From assembly GCF_031755915.1 (NCBI RefSeq), contig NC_083388.1, positions 17,510,001 through 17,574,000 of the forward strand: DNA of 64,000 nt, in the 5' to 3' direction. The notes beneath the pieces were generated by a model. The model was not told the origin of the DNA, did no database searches, and saw nothing but the letters and a program-made list of their open reading frames with translations. A program made the position numbers and the translations under genes. The stretch's first letter is position 1; each line of letters starts with the position of its first letter. The stretch is from Ziziphus jujuba. Taxonomy: Eukaryota > Streptophyta > Magnoliopsida > Rosales > Rhamnaceae. Shown here one piece after another: positions 11,621 to 25,206 of the stretch.

Positions 11621-14200
11621 TGAATTAATTACGGCTATATAACTTTACATGGTAATATTTTTAACATAAAAAAACTATTTATATTTTGATTATTTTATTT
11701 AGTTTATTTATATATGATTTGTATATGATATGTGAAATAGGTAAATTGAGTTTTTGATATAGATATAAGAAAATAAATGATGTTTATATTTAATTTTATT
11801 AAATTCATTTATCACAATGTATGATTAGACTAAACATACAAAAAACAATAGTTTAGAGTGAAATATGAGTGGTATTGTAGTTTAGAAGGGCAAAATGCAA
11901 AATATAGGATTGTTGAAGTGGAACTATAGTTATTTAAAAATTTATTATCTACCTCAATTTCTTCTTCACTCACATCGATGACGAGATCTTTCTGTTTGAT
12001 TGTAGACTGGTTTTTAGTGTGACATTTTTTGATTGAAATGGATTTTGGTTGAATTTTTCATTATTTGTTTAGGGACGTATTAAAATATATGTAATGCTCC
12101 TTGAAAATTTGTATTTCTGAATAAATCTAATTTGTGTGGAAATGTCCATAATTAGAAGGTGAAAAACGTGCTTTGGTTTATATATATTTATCATTCGTGT
12201 TTTGTGCTTTTTTGTTGAATAAAACTATTTCATAATTTTTTTAATTATTTTTCTACTATTGTTTTGGCCACATTTTTATAAATTTTAATCCTAGATTGGT
12301 AGTTGTTGGGTTGTTGTTATTATTATTGTAATGACAGTGTTACTGATACTTATCTTATAAAATATGTCCAAACAAAATTTGTTATGACAAAAAATTATAG
12401 TAGAATGATAAATATATAATGCTTTAATATTTGATTTAATTATGATTAATTTTTATATATGAATATCAAAATCATTTAGTGTAGTTATACCTTCCATACA
12501 ACACTATTTATTATTATTTCCCATTAATATCAGCTTGTAAATACCAATTTGATGCCATGATTAAAGAAAGAGAAAAATGTGGCAGACAATTTCGTTTCTT
12601 TTGAGCCAAACTAGCAACCAACTTCGGTCTTCCAAAAAAAACACTTCTCCAGTATTTCCACAAAAAGGAAACAAGAGCAAAATCCGTTCTCTTTTTTATT
12701 TTTTATTTTTTTGGTAATAAACCCATCTCTTTTTTAATTGGGCCTGAACCATGTTGAGTTACAGAAAAGAGTAAACAGTACCAAGCATTAACGCACACCA
12801 TAGCACATAAAAATATCAAAAAATGAGAATAAAAAATACAATAATACATATTAAATTATTTATTAAATAATACAAGTTAAAATATTATTAATAAATATAT
12901 TTATATAATATAAATATAAATATAAATAAATAAAATTATAATTTAATAAATATTAAAAAATTATATTAATTAAATATTAGCATATTATATATTGTATTAT
13001 TTAATAAATAAATTTATGAATTTTTTTAATAAATTTTGGCACAAGAAATATATTTTATTACTTTTTTAGAGAGGACATATTTTCAATGCTGTTTATTTTT
13101 CATATAAAAAATAATATTAGAATTATTAAAATGTTTACAAAATCTATTTATCAAATTATATAATAAATAATTAATAATATTTAATTAATTTATTTTTTAA
13201 TACTTTTATCCAGTTTACTTTCCATACAAAAAATATCAAATACCATTTATTAAATTTTAGGTATATCAAATAATGTGATTCTATGTACTTATAAGTTTGC
13301 CAAGTACTTAAAAAAAAAAAAAGAAGTTTGGCCGCTCATAAAACTATTGAAAATATATATGTTATTTTAATTTGAAAACGTAAACAACTTAATGAGAATT
13401 AAATGCAACATTATAGATGGAATAATTTAGATATTTAAAACTTTTCCTTTATTGGAAAACAAAAGCTTAAAATCCAAAACTAGAATATTTATTAGAAATT
13501 TTTTTCATGCCTTCCATAGATTATATTAACTTTTAAGAAATCGTATATATATATATATATATATAGATATACATATATAATATTTTTTTCTTTTTTTCTT
13601 TAAGCAAAGCAAAGAGTACATGAAGAATCAACAAGGGGTGAGGACATAGGACATAGGACACTGGGGGTACAAAAACCATGACCAAAATCGTCGACCCCCC
13701 TCCTCACATGTTTGATAATACTTCGCATGCCCCAAATAATTCCACTTTAAAAAAAGACGAAGAAATGGGAAACTTCCATAATTCAATTTTCATTTTTGAT
13801 CAAATGAATATGAACCACTAGATGTTCTTCTACTGAAAGATCAACGGATGATGATCTTTGGATTGCGACAAGTTTGATTAAGTGGGTCCACCAAATCTTG
13901 ATGTCGGCATCGAAGTTTGCGATAATTGTTCAATGCTTTTTTGATCTCCTCGTCTCCTCAACTCCCCGTTTCCAAATTCTTATTTGATTTCCTTTTCTAT
14001 AAGCGCAATGAATGTCCGTACAACTGGGCACAACAACCCCCCCCCCCCCGGGATCAAATGGCTTATATCCTGCCACGACGACAACGACGGGCAACCACCG
14101 TGACCAATCTTCAGAGTGACACGTCGAACATGCGTTTGCTCAATCCCAATCGTCCCTGGAAAATCACTTTTTCCATTCAAAATAAATAAATAATATTTAT
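11620..14200. other. AT-rich intergenic DNA upstream of the IDM1-like gene
   Basis: No gene is supported. Very AT-rich DNA (12800-13300) is followed by a TA tract at 13544-13570. A C13 homopolymer sits at 14037-14049. Composition becomes less AT-rich from about 13620 as the promoter of the next gene approaches. Confidence 0.5.
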
Positions 14201-14284
14201 TTATTTATTTATTTTTATTGTTTGAATTCCTCCGGAAAAACTCTGGTGCAAAACCGGTTTACATAAAGGAAAGCCTTTGCACAG

Positions 14285-14309
14285 CCACGTCATCAAAAAG
14301 CTGACGTGG
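14285..14309 (+). promoter_or_regulatory. Inverted pair of ACGT boxes upstream of the IDM1-like gene
   Basis: CCACGTCA at 14285-14292 and its exact inverse TGACGTGG at 14302-14309 are separated by 9 bp. Both contain the ACGT core bound by plant bZIP factors (TGACG/C-box type). They lie about 340 bp before the start codon, at the upstream edge of the pyrimidine-rich probable 5' untranslated region. The motif is seen; its function is inference. Confidence 0.5.
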
Positions 14310-14650
14310 ACGAGTCATACGACGGGAACAGTATAAGAACGTGGAGCCGAGGAGGTAGAGGATCAACATTGGGGTTTGGTTCCTTTTTTTTTTTCTTTTT
14401 TCTTTTTTTTTTTTGTTTCTTGGTGAGAAAGTAACAGAGAGAGAGAGAACATCGGAGAATCCGTATGGTTCTCCATCACAATCTCGGAGTCCACACTCGC
14501 AGTTTTTTTTTTCCTAATTGGTTTTTCTTTCCGAAATTCTCTGCGGCGTGTTTTTTTTTTTTTTTTTTTTGGGTTTATTTTTTATTTTTTTATTCAGGTT
14601 TTTCCACGAAAACCTTTTCATTTTTACTGAACTCTTTTCCTGCTACTCCA

Positions 14651-17600
14651 ATGGCGGTGGAGGCCGGGCATGAAGAAACGGTCGCTTTGAGAAAGAAAAA
14701 GAGGAAAAAGTCACTCTCTCAAAGAAAGCTTCTTGATCATGAAAGAGTAGAGGTTCAGTGCTGCTTTTTCTCTGGGATTTTCCTTTTTTTTTTTTTTTTT
14801 TTTGCTCTGATTTTTTTTCTTTGCCCTTATTGCAATGGTTTTATTTGTTGGATCCCCTTTTTTATTATTATTCAATTTATTTTTAATGAATGTCTATCTC
14901 TGTCTGGTTCTTCCTTCTTTTTCTGTCCGTAGATATATATATTTTTAATTTATTGGGAATTAATTTCTATTATATTGATCTTTAGAACTTCGATTATGCC
15001 TCCATTGTGCCCTTTTACAGTTTTCTCCCAATACTGGTATTATTTTCCATCTATGGCTGTTAATATATATCTATAGGTTGGGTTTGGCATTGAATTCAAT
15101 GCCATATTTGCTCATTGGGTGTATTCCGTTCAATACATTCTCGTTGAAAGATCAAATTTTGAGGCACTTGTCATTAATATGATTAGTAGTTTCATTCGGA
15201 ATTTCTGATTCTGTACATGATGATAATGTGTGAAGTTCTTTCAGGTTAGGAGTGAAGAAGATGGGTTTCAGGGCTCATGGCACTCTGGTGTCGTCATTGC
15301 ATGCGACAAGCAAGGCTTTCGTAATGTCAAATACGATAATGTTCTGGTAGATGATGGGTCTGCTAATGTTGTTGATGTTGTGTATGTTTCACCCGTTTTG
15401 GATGGCATTGATAATGGCTGTGTGAACTCGAGTAACTATCGTGGGCATATAAGGCCGTTGCCACCACCATACAAATTTGGGAAATGTGATATCCATTATG
15501 GACTTTGTGTGGATGTATATCACCTGGAAGCTTGGTGGGAAGGAGTGGTTTTTGATCATGAAGATGGTTTGGAAGAGAGATATATCTTCTTCCCGGACAT
15601 AGGCGACGGAATGAAAGCTGGAATTGAGAAACTGAGGATTACTCAGGACTGGAATGAGGTTACTGAAAATTGGAAGAAACGTGGCAATTGGATATTTCTG
15701 GAGTTGATTCAGCAGTATGAGCAAGAGGAATACCTTCCAGTTTCGGTCGAGCAGATATGGTATGATGTGAGAGGAAAGGAGGGTTTTGAGAAGTTGAGGG
15801 AGTGGACTTCTCCTATGAAAGATTTGTGGAAAGAGCTGGTGTTGGAGGTTATTAATGATAACTTAAGCATCACTGTTGAGGAGCTATTTCGGGTATTATT
15901 GTTACCAGAAACCCTGTTAATGTTGGAGTCGAGCCAACCTGTTACAGATGTCAATATGGATTGCAAAGCAGAAACTATCCACTGTTCTGCTAGTACACTT
16001 GCTGACAAGCTGTTGAGTAGCAATATGGTGATTGACAATGAAGCTAGACTAAAAGACTTTTTGGATTGCAAAGCCGGGATTACCAATGAACTAGATGAAA
16101 TTGTTGATTTGATTTCTGGCCCTAACCCTCTTGCCATGGAACCCAACACAGAGCAGTTGAGTTTTGTGGGAAAGAAAGATGGATCTTCTAGACTTTTGAC
16201 TGATTCAGACATACCGAACCAGCATAAAGCAATATGTGTGCAACCTCAGGCTTTGTTCATGTCACCTTCAAAACATGATGGAACTTCTACTAATTGTTCT
16301 GTTTTCTATGCTGAAAGCATTCATCATAACAATGCCAATCAAATTAATGAGAAATCTAAGCGATCGACATATGAATGTGCTACAAAATGGAAATCTGTTA
16401 CCTCAGAGATGCTTCCTGAGGTTCAATTCTGCCCTGATTCTGTTGATGAATATTATGAGCGTTACTGTATTGGAAAGCCATCTAATCTAAAATCTAAAAC
16501 TTCTGCTGTGAAAGATGTTCGGAAGCATCTTATATGTCTGGGCTGGAAATTTGAGTATATGAGAGATAAGTGTACTCCCAGATGGCGTTACATATCACCT
16601 GATGGAAAATGTTTCTATTCTCTTCGTCAAGTGTGTAAGTACTTGAAGGAATCTCCCACAGATCTTATATCTTCAATCTCCCAAGACATTCACAGTAGTG
16701 CACATGCTTCATCTGATGATTGTTTTCTGTCCCCACCAAGGGAACCACAAGAGAGTCAGCCTCATGCTTCATCTGATGATTATTGTATTCTGTCTATTCC
16801 AGGACAACTGCAAGTAAGTCAGCCTCATTATTTATCTGATGATTGTTTCCTGTCCATGGGACAACCGGAAAAGAGTCGGTCTGGGACAGTGGTGTCACCT
16901 GATTCGAACACAGTTGGTGTAACTGAGTACGTCCCTCAAGCAATTGTAGAATATTCTCAGCTTAGATATCACAAGAGATCCAAGAAAATGAGAAATATGA
17001 TTGTAAAAGTAAAGGAACACCTTTCTGCTCTCAAATGGAAGTTTTCTCACTCAAATACAAAAGGAAAGGATGAATGGTGCTATAAATCACCCACTGGAAA
17101 AGTTTATTTTTCACTTCAAGATGCCTGTAAAGGATGTTTAGATGAACGAGTTCTTGTTGATGCAAAAGTTAAAGATAAAGAACTCCGATGGAAGAGAAAT
17201 GATCATTCATTAGATGATGAACATCACATATGTTCCACGCAGACCCATAGAGATGCAAGAAAAGGTTTTCTGAAAAATGGCTTGAAAGGTAATTCAAAAC
17301 TGAGTCACCCGAATATTCAACATGCTTCCCATCTAAAGTTGAAAAGAGGTAAAGGATTGATAAAGTCAAGAGGTGGTTTGGATGTTAGTCGGTCAGCGCA
17401 TGTGTTACGCTCAAGTAAACGTGTCCAGGAAGTTGTTTTTCCCACTTCCTCATACCACAATCCTCGAACTATGTTGTCTTGGTTGATAGACAATAATGTG
17501 GTGTTGCCAAGGGAAAAAGTATATTATATTAGCAGAAAGAACAGACATATAATGGCAGAAGGGAGGATAAGTCGTGATGGGATAAAGTGCAGCTGTTGTA

Positions 17601-20600
17601 ATAAGGTGTTTACCCTTTCTGGATTTGAAGTTCATGCTGGCAGCACTTACCACAGACCTGCTGCTAATATTTATTTGGAAAATGGTCAGTCTCTCATAGA
17701 TTGCCAGAGGAAAATTATAGGTGATCGTAAGACAGGAAACTTCAGAACAGAATTATGTGATAGAATGAACGGAAATTGGCGTCAAGGGGAGAATGATTAT
17801 ATTTGTTCTGTTTGTCATTATGGTGGTGAATTAATGCTATGTGATCAATGTCCATCATCGTTTCATAAGAGTTGCCTTGGTCTGACGGTAGTTCCTATAT
17901 TTTGATTATCTCTTTCTAGTTTTACTGTTTAAAATCTTATTTGCTTTTAATATTTTTCTTGCAAAAATTCTGTGGCTCAATTTTGTGTCATCAGTGTTAT
18001 ATATTTTTGTGATCTTTAATGGTACCTTTCTTCATAATGAAAATATTTGCTTCTGTAGGATATTCCAGATGGTGACTGGTTCTGCCCATCTTGCTGTTGT
18101 AGAATTTGTATGGAACGAATATTCCAAAACGACATAGATGATGCTATTGGTGAAAGTGTAACCTGTGGACAATGTGAACATAATTGTAGGTTATCTTTAT
18201 TTTTTGGTGGCAAGTCTATGCATGTATCTAGAATATGTTCATTTGCAATTGTTTCTAATTTAATTTCTGTTAATTCGGCATAGATCACATCAGGTGCCTG
18301 AGAAATAAATGCACAGTTAAGCTGGAAAGTTTTCATAAAGGAAACTGGTTTTGCAGCAAAGAATGTAAAAAGGTATGGCAAAGACATCATATATATCTTT
18401 ATTTTAGTATTTCTTCGCCTCTGGGAATTTCTACTGTGCACTAGCATCATTCATTAGCTTGTTGGTTTGATTTGACTTGAGAAAAAAAAACAAAAGAAAT
18501 CCTAATGGCTCTAGTACTGTTTCTTCTGATTAAAATGTCTCTATGAACTTGTGGGCCTAACTGTTAATAGTATTGTGTGATAAAACTTTGTGTCTGTTTC
18601 TCCTGTCCCAAGTTGTATGGATGTTTCTGGTAAAAACTTAACAAGACATGTGCCATAGCGTTTTCCATTCTGGAAAAAAAAAGTCTTATTCTGTGTTTCC
18701 TAGTACAATTTATTTTTTCTTGGGAATTTATCAATTTCAATTTAAACAAGGTGAAGATAGTGGATTTCTATTTTGTCCATACAGAAGGAAAACATGGAAA
18801 ATAAAACAAGTTCTTTTCTGGGAAACTCTTGCTAGTTATGCTACAATGGATTTGACCAGAAGTACCTGAACTCTTTCTTGAAAGTTAGAAAGATCTATTT
18901 CTCCCCTTTCTTCTTTGTATGGCCTCTTCTTTGTTTAAGGTAGATATTGAAATTTAGCATTTCTAAGGTGCAAGTATGTGACAAATTAATGAAATAATAG
19001 TAAAATCATGGACCTTTGTCCACAGCAGTAACTTGTTTTAAGTGATATCTTATCTTCGGGGGATCCAATCAAATCAAACAAACTCTGCTATGTGATTAAT
19101 TTGATTTAGTCAAAGGAAAAAAATATTTTGAAGGGAATTAATTGACAGATTTAGGGAAAAGTTCTTGTGTCAAAGAACACTTTTCTTGTCGTGGTAATCA
19201 TTTAGCAGTCCTATAATTAATGAAGAACTGGACTGTGTTGCACGTCAATGATCTTATTCTGTTAAATATACATTATAAAATGCTGTATATGATTGTTTCA
19301 ATGTTTCAGATATCTTCAGGCCTGCAAAAGCTTCTTGGAAAACCTACTGCAGTGGGTGTGGACAATCTAACTTGGTCAATATTGAAGCCCTTGAATACTG
19401 ATTATCAGCACACTGATGTTCATCATATTGATGCATTGATGGAGAATGACAGCAAGCTCAATGTAGCCCTTGGTTTGATGCATGAGTGTTTTGAGCCTGT
19501 TAAGGAACATCGCACTGGGAGAGATATCATTGAAGACGTTATTTTCTGTAGAGAGTGAGAAATGCTTATTCCATAATGTTTAATATGATTGTAGTGCATT
19601 TTCTTGGTGCATGCTTTGAATTGATTTTCATTTCCAAAACCTTAGTTTTGGTCTATAGCCCCGGCTTTGAGTTCAATTGTATTGATTCATCACAAATTAA
19701 TGTTGATAAAAAGGTTGAACTTTGCAGAAGCACCAATAGCTGAAATAGAGGAAAACTGAAAACATTTAACTCTACTCCAAATAAAAGGGAGTCATTGGTT
19801 CAAATCCAATAGTAGGTAGAACTTATTCGATACCAGCATGAATAGTCTCTAATAAGTTTTTCTACTCATGCTCTTTTATTGATCTTGAATCTTGTTCACA
19901 TTTTGATCCTACTTTATTTATCTATTTATCCACTACCACCAAACCATGGTACTGTTGGGGATATTCTCAATACACAATCTGTCTTGTCTCACATTTATAC
20001 TGTCTATTTTGAGAATTGCTGGATGTTGAATCTCTTAAAATGTCCAATTGTACCCTAAATTATTCTAGCAAGTGCTCCAATTAAAGTTTTGTCCAACAAA
20101 AGAATAAAAATAACCTCTTAACTGCAATGTGATGTTTATTGATATTCCAATTTCAGGAATGAACTATCTTGCTTGGTGTTTATGGCTGTTACTACATGTG
20201 TTGGGTTGAAATATATTGATATATTTTTGGCTGTTACCTCATATTGTGTTTGGTTGAAATATATTGATATATTTTTGTAGTAAGTTAAAATAGTCTGGAA
20301 ATGTGGTAATAATCTTTTTGCTTTTGCACTTTTTTTACCTGCATTTGGTTCCCAGTTATTCCATGTACTTGTGAGGAAGTGTTAAATGTTAATATGTTTA
20401 GGCTTCATATATATAGCTGAGTACAATGAGCTTATCATGTTTTGCTTAAATATTTGGTGAAAACGATTGGCAAAATGTCAAAGTTCCAATATTTAAAGGT
20501 TTCTTTTGCTAGTGACATTTGCTAGTGTGGCAACTATCCAGTTGGCATATGCCTATTTTGTCAATCTGCACTCCAGTTGTTGTCTATACAATAACCTGAT

Positions 20601-23600
20601 TATTAATTTCTATGATTTGAAAATGTAGGTCAGATCTTAGTCGTTTGAACTTCCGAGGGTTTTATACAGTACTTTTGGAAAGAAATGATGAATTGATAAC
20701 TGTTGCTGCTGTAAGGTGAGATTTATTCAACAATATGGTTGTTTGGTTAATAGGTTATATTTGATATGCTTACCTCTTTCAATATGCATCTGAAACTATT
20801 ATTTTTATGTTCAAGGGTCCATGGACAGAAGGTAGCAGAAATACCTCTTGTGGGAACGCAGTTTCAATATCGCAGACTTGGAATGTGTCACATGTTGATG
20901 AATGAGCTTGAAAAGGTATAATGTTAGTGCATATTCAACCGCAAGTGGAAGGAGTTGCTTATTCCTGTCCAGGGAAGGGGAGGGGTAAAATTTACTAATA
21001 CCATTCTGCTAACTTGAATAGTTGAGAAATTGTAACTGAAATTCAATGTCTTCATCGTCATTCATTTGTTTGTGTTCTTTTCTAGCAAGCCAAAGATTAA
21101 AATGGGATATGATTGGGATAAGTAGTGAGTAGGGAAGAACTGAAGTCTTGCACAGATTAAGTTGGCACTGACATGTGGGAAATAAAATAGATTGTGATTC
21201 CTGAATTTCAAAATGCAAGAAGTGTAAATCTGTAGTTTCAGACCAAAGAGAAACATAGGAGCTGTTAAGGGACTCTTGAAAGAACCAGGTTTCTGTCCCC
21301 ACATGATTTTGCTTATATGTGTAATTTGAGATCATATGTTTGTATTTAGCTATTGACTTTTTCTTCATTTTGATAAAATGGTGAAGTGATGACATCCATT
21401 GCAGTGCCTTTATGGGTGTACTGAGCTAGAGACTAATTTCAAGATAAAAATTGTCATAGTTGGCTATTATTAACGTGCAGGTGTCCAAATGGTGTTTGTG
21501 TTAAGTACTGTAAGAGTGTTCAGAATGTAAATTAGCCTTTGATTCTAGTTTTTTGCATTGGTTCAATTACCAGTTTCAGTCCTAAATGCCACCTTCAGAA
21601 GTTTCTACAATATGATTTACCCAACCCTGTCTCTGGTCTAGATTTCCTAACTGATCCAAGGCATGAGAGATGAATCCATTGGGCTTAGAAACTTTTGCCC
21701 TGGATGCACTATGCTGGAACAGAAGTTGCGCCTGGCATGTTAATTTCGCCCTGGAAACAAGTTTATGAATGTAATTTGTTTTTGGAAAGAAATTGAAATT
21801 CAGTGGTTAGGATCTTTTTCAAATTTTAAATATTTACCTGATTGCGGTGGGCTTTTATCTCTCCGAATGCCTTAATGTAACTTTATATTCGTTCAATAAT
21901 GTATTTTGGTTCTTCTTAAAAAGAAAAAAATCACTCTTTGTTCTTTTTCTTTTTGCTAGTATGGCTTAAAAAAATTTGGATAGCACACGTGGTCATATTA
22001 TTGTGATATGCAGAGTAGCCTGGTTTTTGCTTGGTTACTTCCTTTTGTGATAAGCTAGAAACCAAGTCTCTTAAACCGGCTTAGCTTGTCAATTTTCTCA
22101 TTATTTTCTCTCTCTTTCTTTCCTTTTTCCCCCTTTCAGAAGCTTGTGGAATTAGGAGTGGAGAGATTGGTATTGCCTGCTGTTCCTAGTGTGCTAAATG
22201 CATGGACTACTTCATTTGGGTTTTCACAAATGACAGATTCTGAGAGGCTACAGTTTCTGGACTATACTTTCCTGGAGTTTCAGGATACCATCATTTGTCA
22301 GAAACTATTGATGAAGATCCCTTCAGCAGAATCTAGACCACTCAAAGGTTCTTCAATGACTTTCTGTTTCTTGGCATGAAAAGAAGAAAAAAAAAAAATG
22401 TTTATTCATCAAATTATGCAAGCTATTTTGCAGGAATTGAGCTTAAAGTTAATGATGAGATCTGTGGAGGTGATAACATTGATTTTGACCACTCCAGTGC
22501 TGTCTCTGAAGTATTTCAGGCGGATCAAATTGAAGATAGTGGAATTGTGGATCAGAGACAAGTCAAGTATGTTTCACCTTCCTTTTTATTATTATATAAC
22601 TGAAAGTAAAACAATTATATTCATATCAATAATATAATGTTGTCACAATAAGCACTGTTAAACTGAGTACCTGGTAGCTAGCATAAACTTCGTAGACAAG
22701 ACATTCTAAGAGATTTCAAGTGTCAAAGATGTTCTTGAAACCACATCCTTTGTAAAAGGAAGTGAATGCATGGTTGATGGACACTCCGTGAAGCTGCTTA
22801 AGATAGCTTAATTTTCAACTACTAAAATAAGGATTTTGCTATAAAATGTGCCTGTTTGTGCAATGCCTAAACAATTTACAGGCCTATCCTTTAAATGACA
22901 GGTGTGTAAATTTTTAAAATTTTTTTTACGCGCCTGTTCTTTTAAGGATAGGCATGTTAATTGATAGGTTCACATATTATGGAGTCGTTTTATAGCAAAA
23001 GCCACTAACATAATATCAATATGTGCCTTAGTGGAAACGTATATTCATGGGTGCCTGAAGAGAAAAGCCAAATAATGGCAATCCTGCAGTTTGGTTCATA
23101 GATTCCTGTGTGCCTAACCATTATAATATGATATGTTTTTATGAAAGTCATTTATTCTTTTTATTTTAGATAGCATGCAGTGTAAGCTAGCACTAAAGAA
23201 AAATGCACCTTATCCACTCTTCTTAAGTCTTTGATTCAGACTTTAACCTTGTTGCTGTGATAAGTAGGTTAAAGAACTGTAGGCATACATCAGAAAGTTG
23301 ATAAGTATTCTATTCCATTACTCAACCTTGTCTACCCTTAGGATGTTCAATAGGCTCTATGTAATTTAAGGCTGAGAGATGCGTCCATGTCCTTGTAGTG
23401 GTGTCCGGATATGATCAAACGACTTAAATTGCTATTTTCCATGTGGCAAGGCTAACTTAGAAGTTGGGGTTTTTTTTAATGAGCCCTGACACGTTGAAAC
23501 CCTTAGTCATGAATTTGGAGGTATATACTCAAAGGAGCCGTCAAATCAGGTATCTGATTTCTAGATTTTCTCAACTCTATCTTGATGTCAATAGATTGAC

Positions 23601-25206
23601 TTGAGCGTTGGAGCCTCATTAGGCTGGCATTACCGATTTCCCAGCTCTGCGCACACTCTTTTGTCTTGCAGGTTCTTCAAACCGATCAACTGCGTTTGCA
23701 AGCGCTGCAAGCAACTTTATCCCTGTACAACAACCATAACGAAAAATAATCTTCATTAAGAGGGTTTGTTCAATTTTGAATTTGATGGATTTTAAGAGTT
23801 TGGAAAAGTCAGACATTCAATTTAGATTTTAAAAGAGTATATATATTTAATTCAAATTTTAATAGATTCTATAAAAATATATTAAAATATAAGTATAATC
23901 ATTAGTATTTTGTAGAAATCTTTTAAAATTAAGGGGTTTTTAAAAAGCTATTGATTTGGAAGCATTTTAAAAGATGATAAATTTTAATAGATTTCATGGG
24001 ATTTTAGACCGAATAATATGAATAAAAACATCTATGTGAAATCCTGTCTCCATTATAAGAATTTTCTAAGATTTTTACAATTATATGGCTTTGTTTGGTG
24101 CAACTTTTATTTCTATATGAGTACTTCTTGTAGAAACCACTCTTTATTGACTTTGATTAAAAGTATTTTTAGAGGCCTGAAGCACTTGCCAAAAATTGTC
24201 CAAACACTACAAAAAACAGTTTTTGAGTTTTAAAAGTTGCTCCTGGCATTTCAGAAACTCTATTAAATATCACTTATATAAAATTTATTAAATTTCATAA
24301 CAATTCCTTTGAAATTTATAATTCATTTTAAATTTATTAAATTTTAAATTGAATATATTTACCATAGAAAACTTAGAATACTACTAGACGAGTTATGTTT
24401 TCAAAAAGAAGTTGCTCACGTTTGCCTGCTGCGGTTGAACTCCCTGTCTCTCTGTACTAGTTCCTATGGGCTTCGTCAATTCATGGGTTATGCAACTTTA
24501 TGTACCTTATTCAATTTGTTCCTCATGTGCTGCCAGCTCAGACCTCAAATCCACGTTATCACCACTTGCCTCGTGCAGTTGTGATTTCCGATGGACTCAA
24601 AAAGCCCCTATTCTTATGGACAGATAAATTTATGTCACCTGGTGGGAGCTTGAGATTATTGTATCGGCTTTATGCTATATTGAACATATGAGTTATTATC
24701 CTTTAATTAGTTTTCTGAGCAGTGCTAGCTCTATATGCCTTTTAAGGCTAGTAGAATAAATATACTGTCTTTGCTTATCTGGTCTAAGTCTAAAAGCAAC
24801 TGAAAGAATTGGCTTGTATATTGCTAATCGTTTTGATTTTTCTCTAGGATTTCTGCAGGTGATAAAAGCGATGGAAACGACAGCCCAACCGATATGGTTC
24901 CTATGGTACTGGCGAACACCTTCCCTCGACGCCTGTTTTTCTTACTCCAATCAATTTGTATTTTTTGCTTTCTTTCTCTTTTTTCCTAATCTTCATTATT
25001 TAAAATAATAATAAATAACAGCAGCAACATTTCAAGCTGTGTAGGTGAAGCAAACCCAAGATCTTGAATGTAGACCATGTGATAGTGAGACCAATCCAAC
25101 GTTAGTGTGCTCCATGGAAGATGCCAACTTTAAGAGGGCATGTGGCAACAATGGTATTCCAGTCCTGAAGTACCACTACAAACGAAGGAAGAAATCAGCT
25201 TGTTAG
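14651..25206 (+). CDS. IDM1-like PHD-finger/GNAT chromatin protein (11 exons, 1317 aa)
   Basis: Exons: 14651-14752, 15245-17887, 18059-18185, 18284-18372, 19310-19554, 20629-20715, 20816-20915, 22140-22347, 22434-22566, 24848-24905, 25045-25206. All junctions are GT-AG and in phase, giving 3954 nt. The order of parts is: a basic N-terminus; an Agenet/Tudor-like region (about residues 36-150); two related 'HL..L.WKF...W.Y.SP.GK..(Y/F)SL..(V/A)CK' modules (about 443-505 and 607-670); a Tify-domain-binding region (about 771-840); two consecutive PHD-type zinc fingers (about 888-987, CSVCHYGGELMLCDQCPSSFH and CGQCEHNYHIRCL); and a GNAT fold (about 1040-1200) with QYRRLGMCHMLMNELEK in the acetyl-CoA loop. 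This is the architecture of the plant IDM1 acyltransferase family, nuclear histone acetyltransferases linked to DNA demethylation. The Agenet N-terminus suggests an IDM1-like paralogue, not IDM1 itself. The last two exons, behind a 2.3-kb intron, are less certain. Confidence 0.9.
16703..16870 (+). repeat. Three in-frame SSDD-type repeats in the IDM1-like protein
   Basis: Exon 2 encodes three degenerate copies of a unit of about 25 residues: HASSDDCFLSPP...SQP, HASSDDYCILSIP...SQP and HYLSDDCFLSMG. They lie between the two WKF modules (about residues 520-575). The repeat is visible in DNA as well as protein, so it is a recent internal expansion of a linker. Confidence 0.8.
20183..20276 (+). 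repeat. Tandem duplication of about 47 bp in intron 5
   Basis: Two adjacent copies of a unit beginning ggctgttac and ending with tgatatattttt lie at 20183-20228 and 20229-20276, with a few mismatches between them. They are inside intron 5 of the IDM1-like gene and do not alter the coding sequence. Confidence 0.85.
22831..23003. mobile_element. Short Mutator-type MITE in intron 9 of the IDM1-like gene
   Basis: A 173-bp element whose ends are inverted copies of each other: GGATTTTGCTATAAAATG at the left against GGCTTTTGCTATAAAACG read in from the right. The interior is also palindromic (caggcctatccttt against aaggataggc). It is flanked by a 10-bp direct repeat with one mismatch, actaaaataa (22821-22830) and actaacataa (23004-23013). 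Target size and palindromic build suggest a Mutator-derived MITE. Confidence 0.72.

Noticed and set aside
14465..14932. 155-codon ORF starting at 14465
   Set aside because: It covers the pyrimidine-rich 5' leader and exon 1 of the IDM1-like gene, partly sharing its frame. The real start MAVEAGHEE... at 14651 lies inside it and splices in phase to exon 2.
15230..15244. ATG at 15230 as the start of the IDM1-like protein
   Set aside because: It lies in the last bases of intron 1, just before the acceptor AG at 15243-15244. Joining exon 1 in phase gives a basic N-terminus and a better gene model.
23755..24410. Possible MITE with inverted similarity in intron 9
   Set aside because: Short A/T-rich matches such as 'aatttagattttaaaa' and its inverse are expected by chance here, and no target duplication could be paired.
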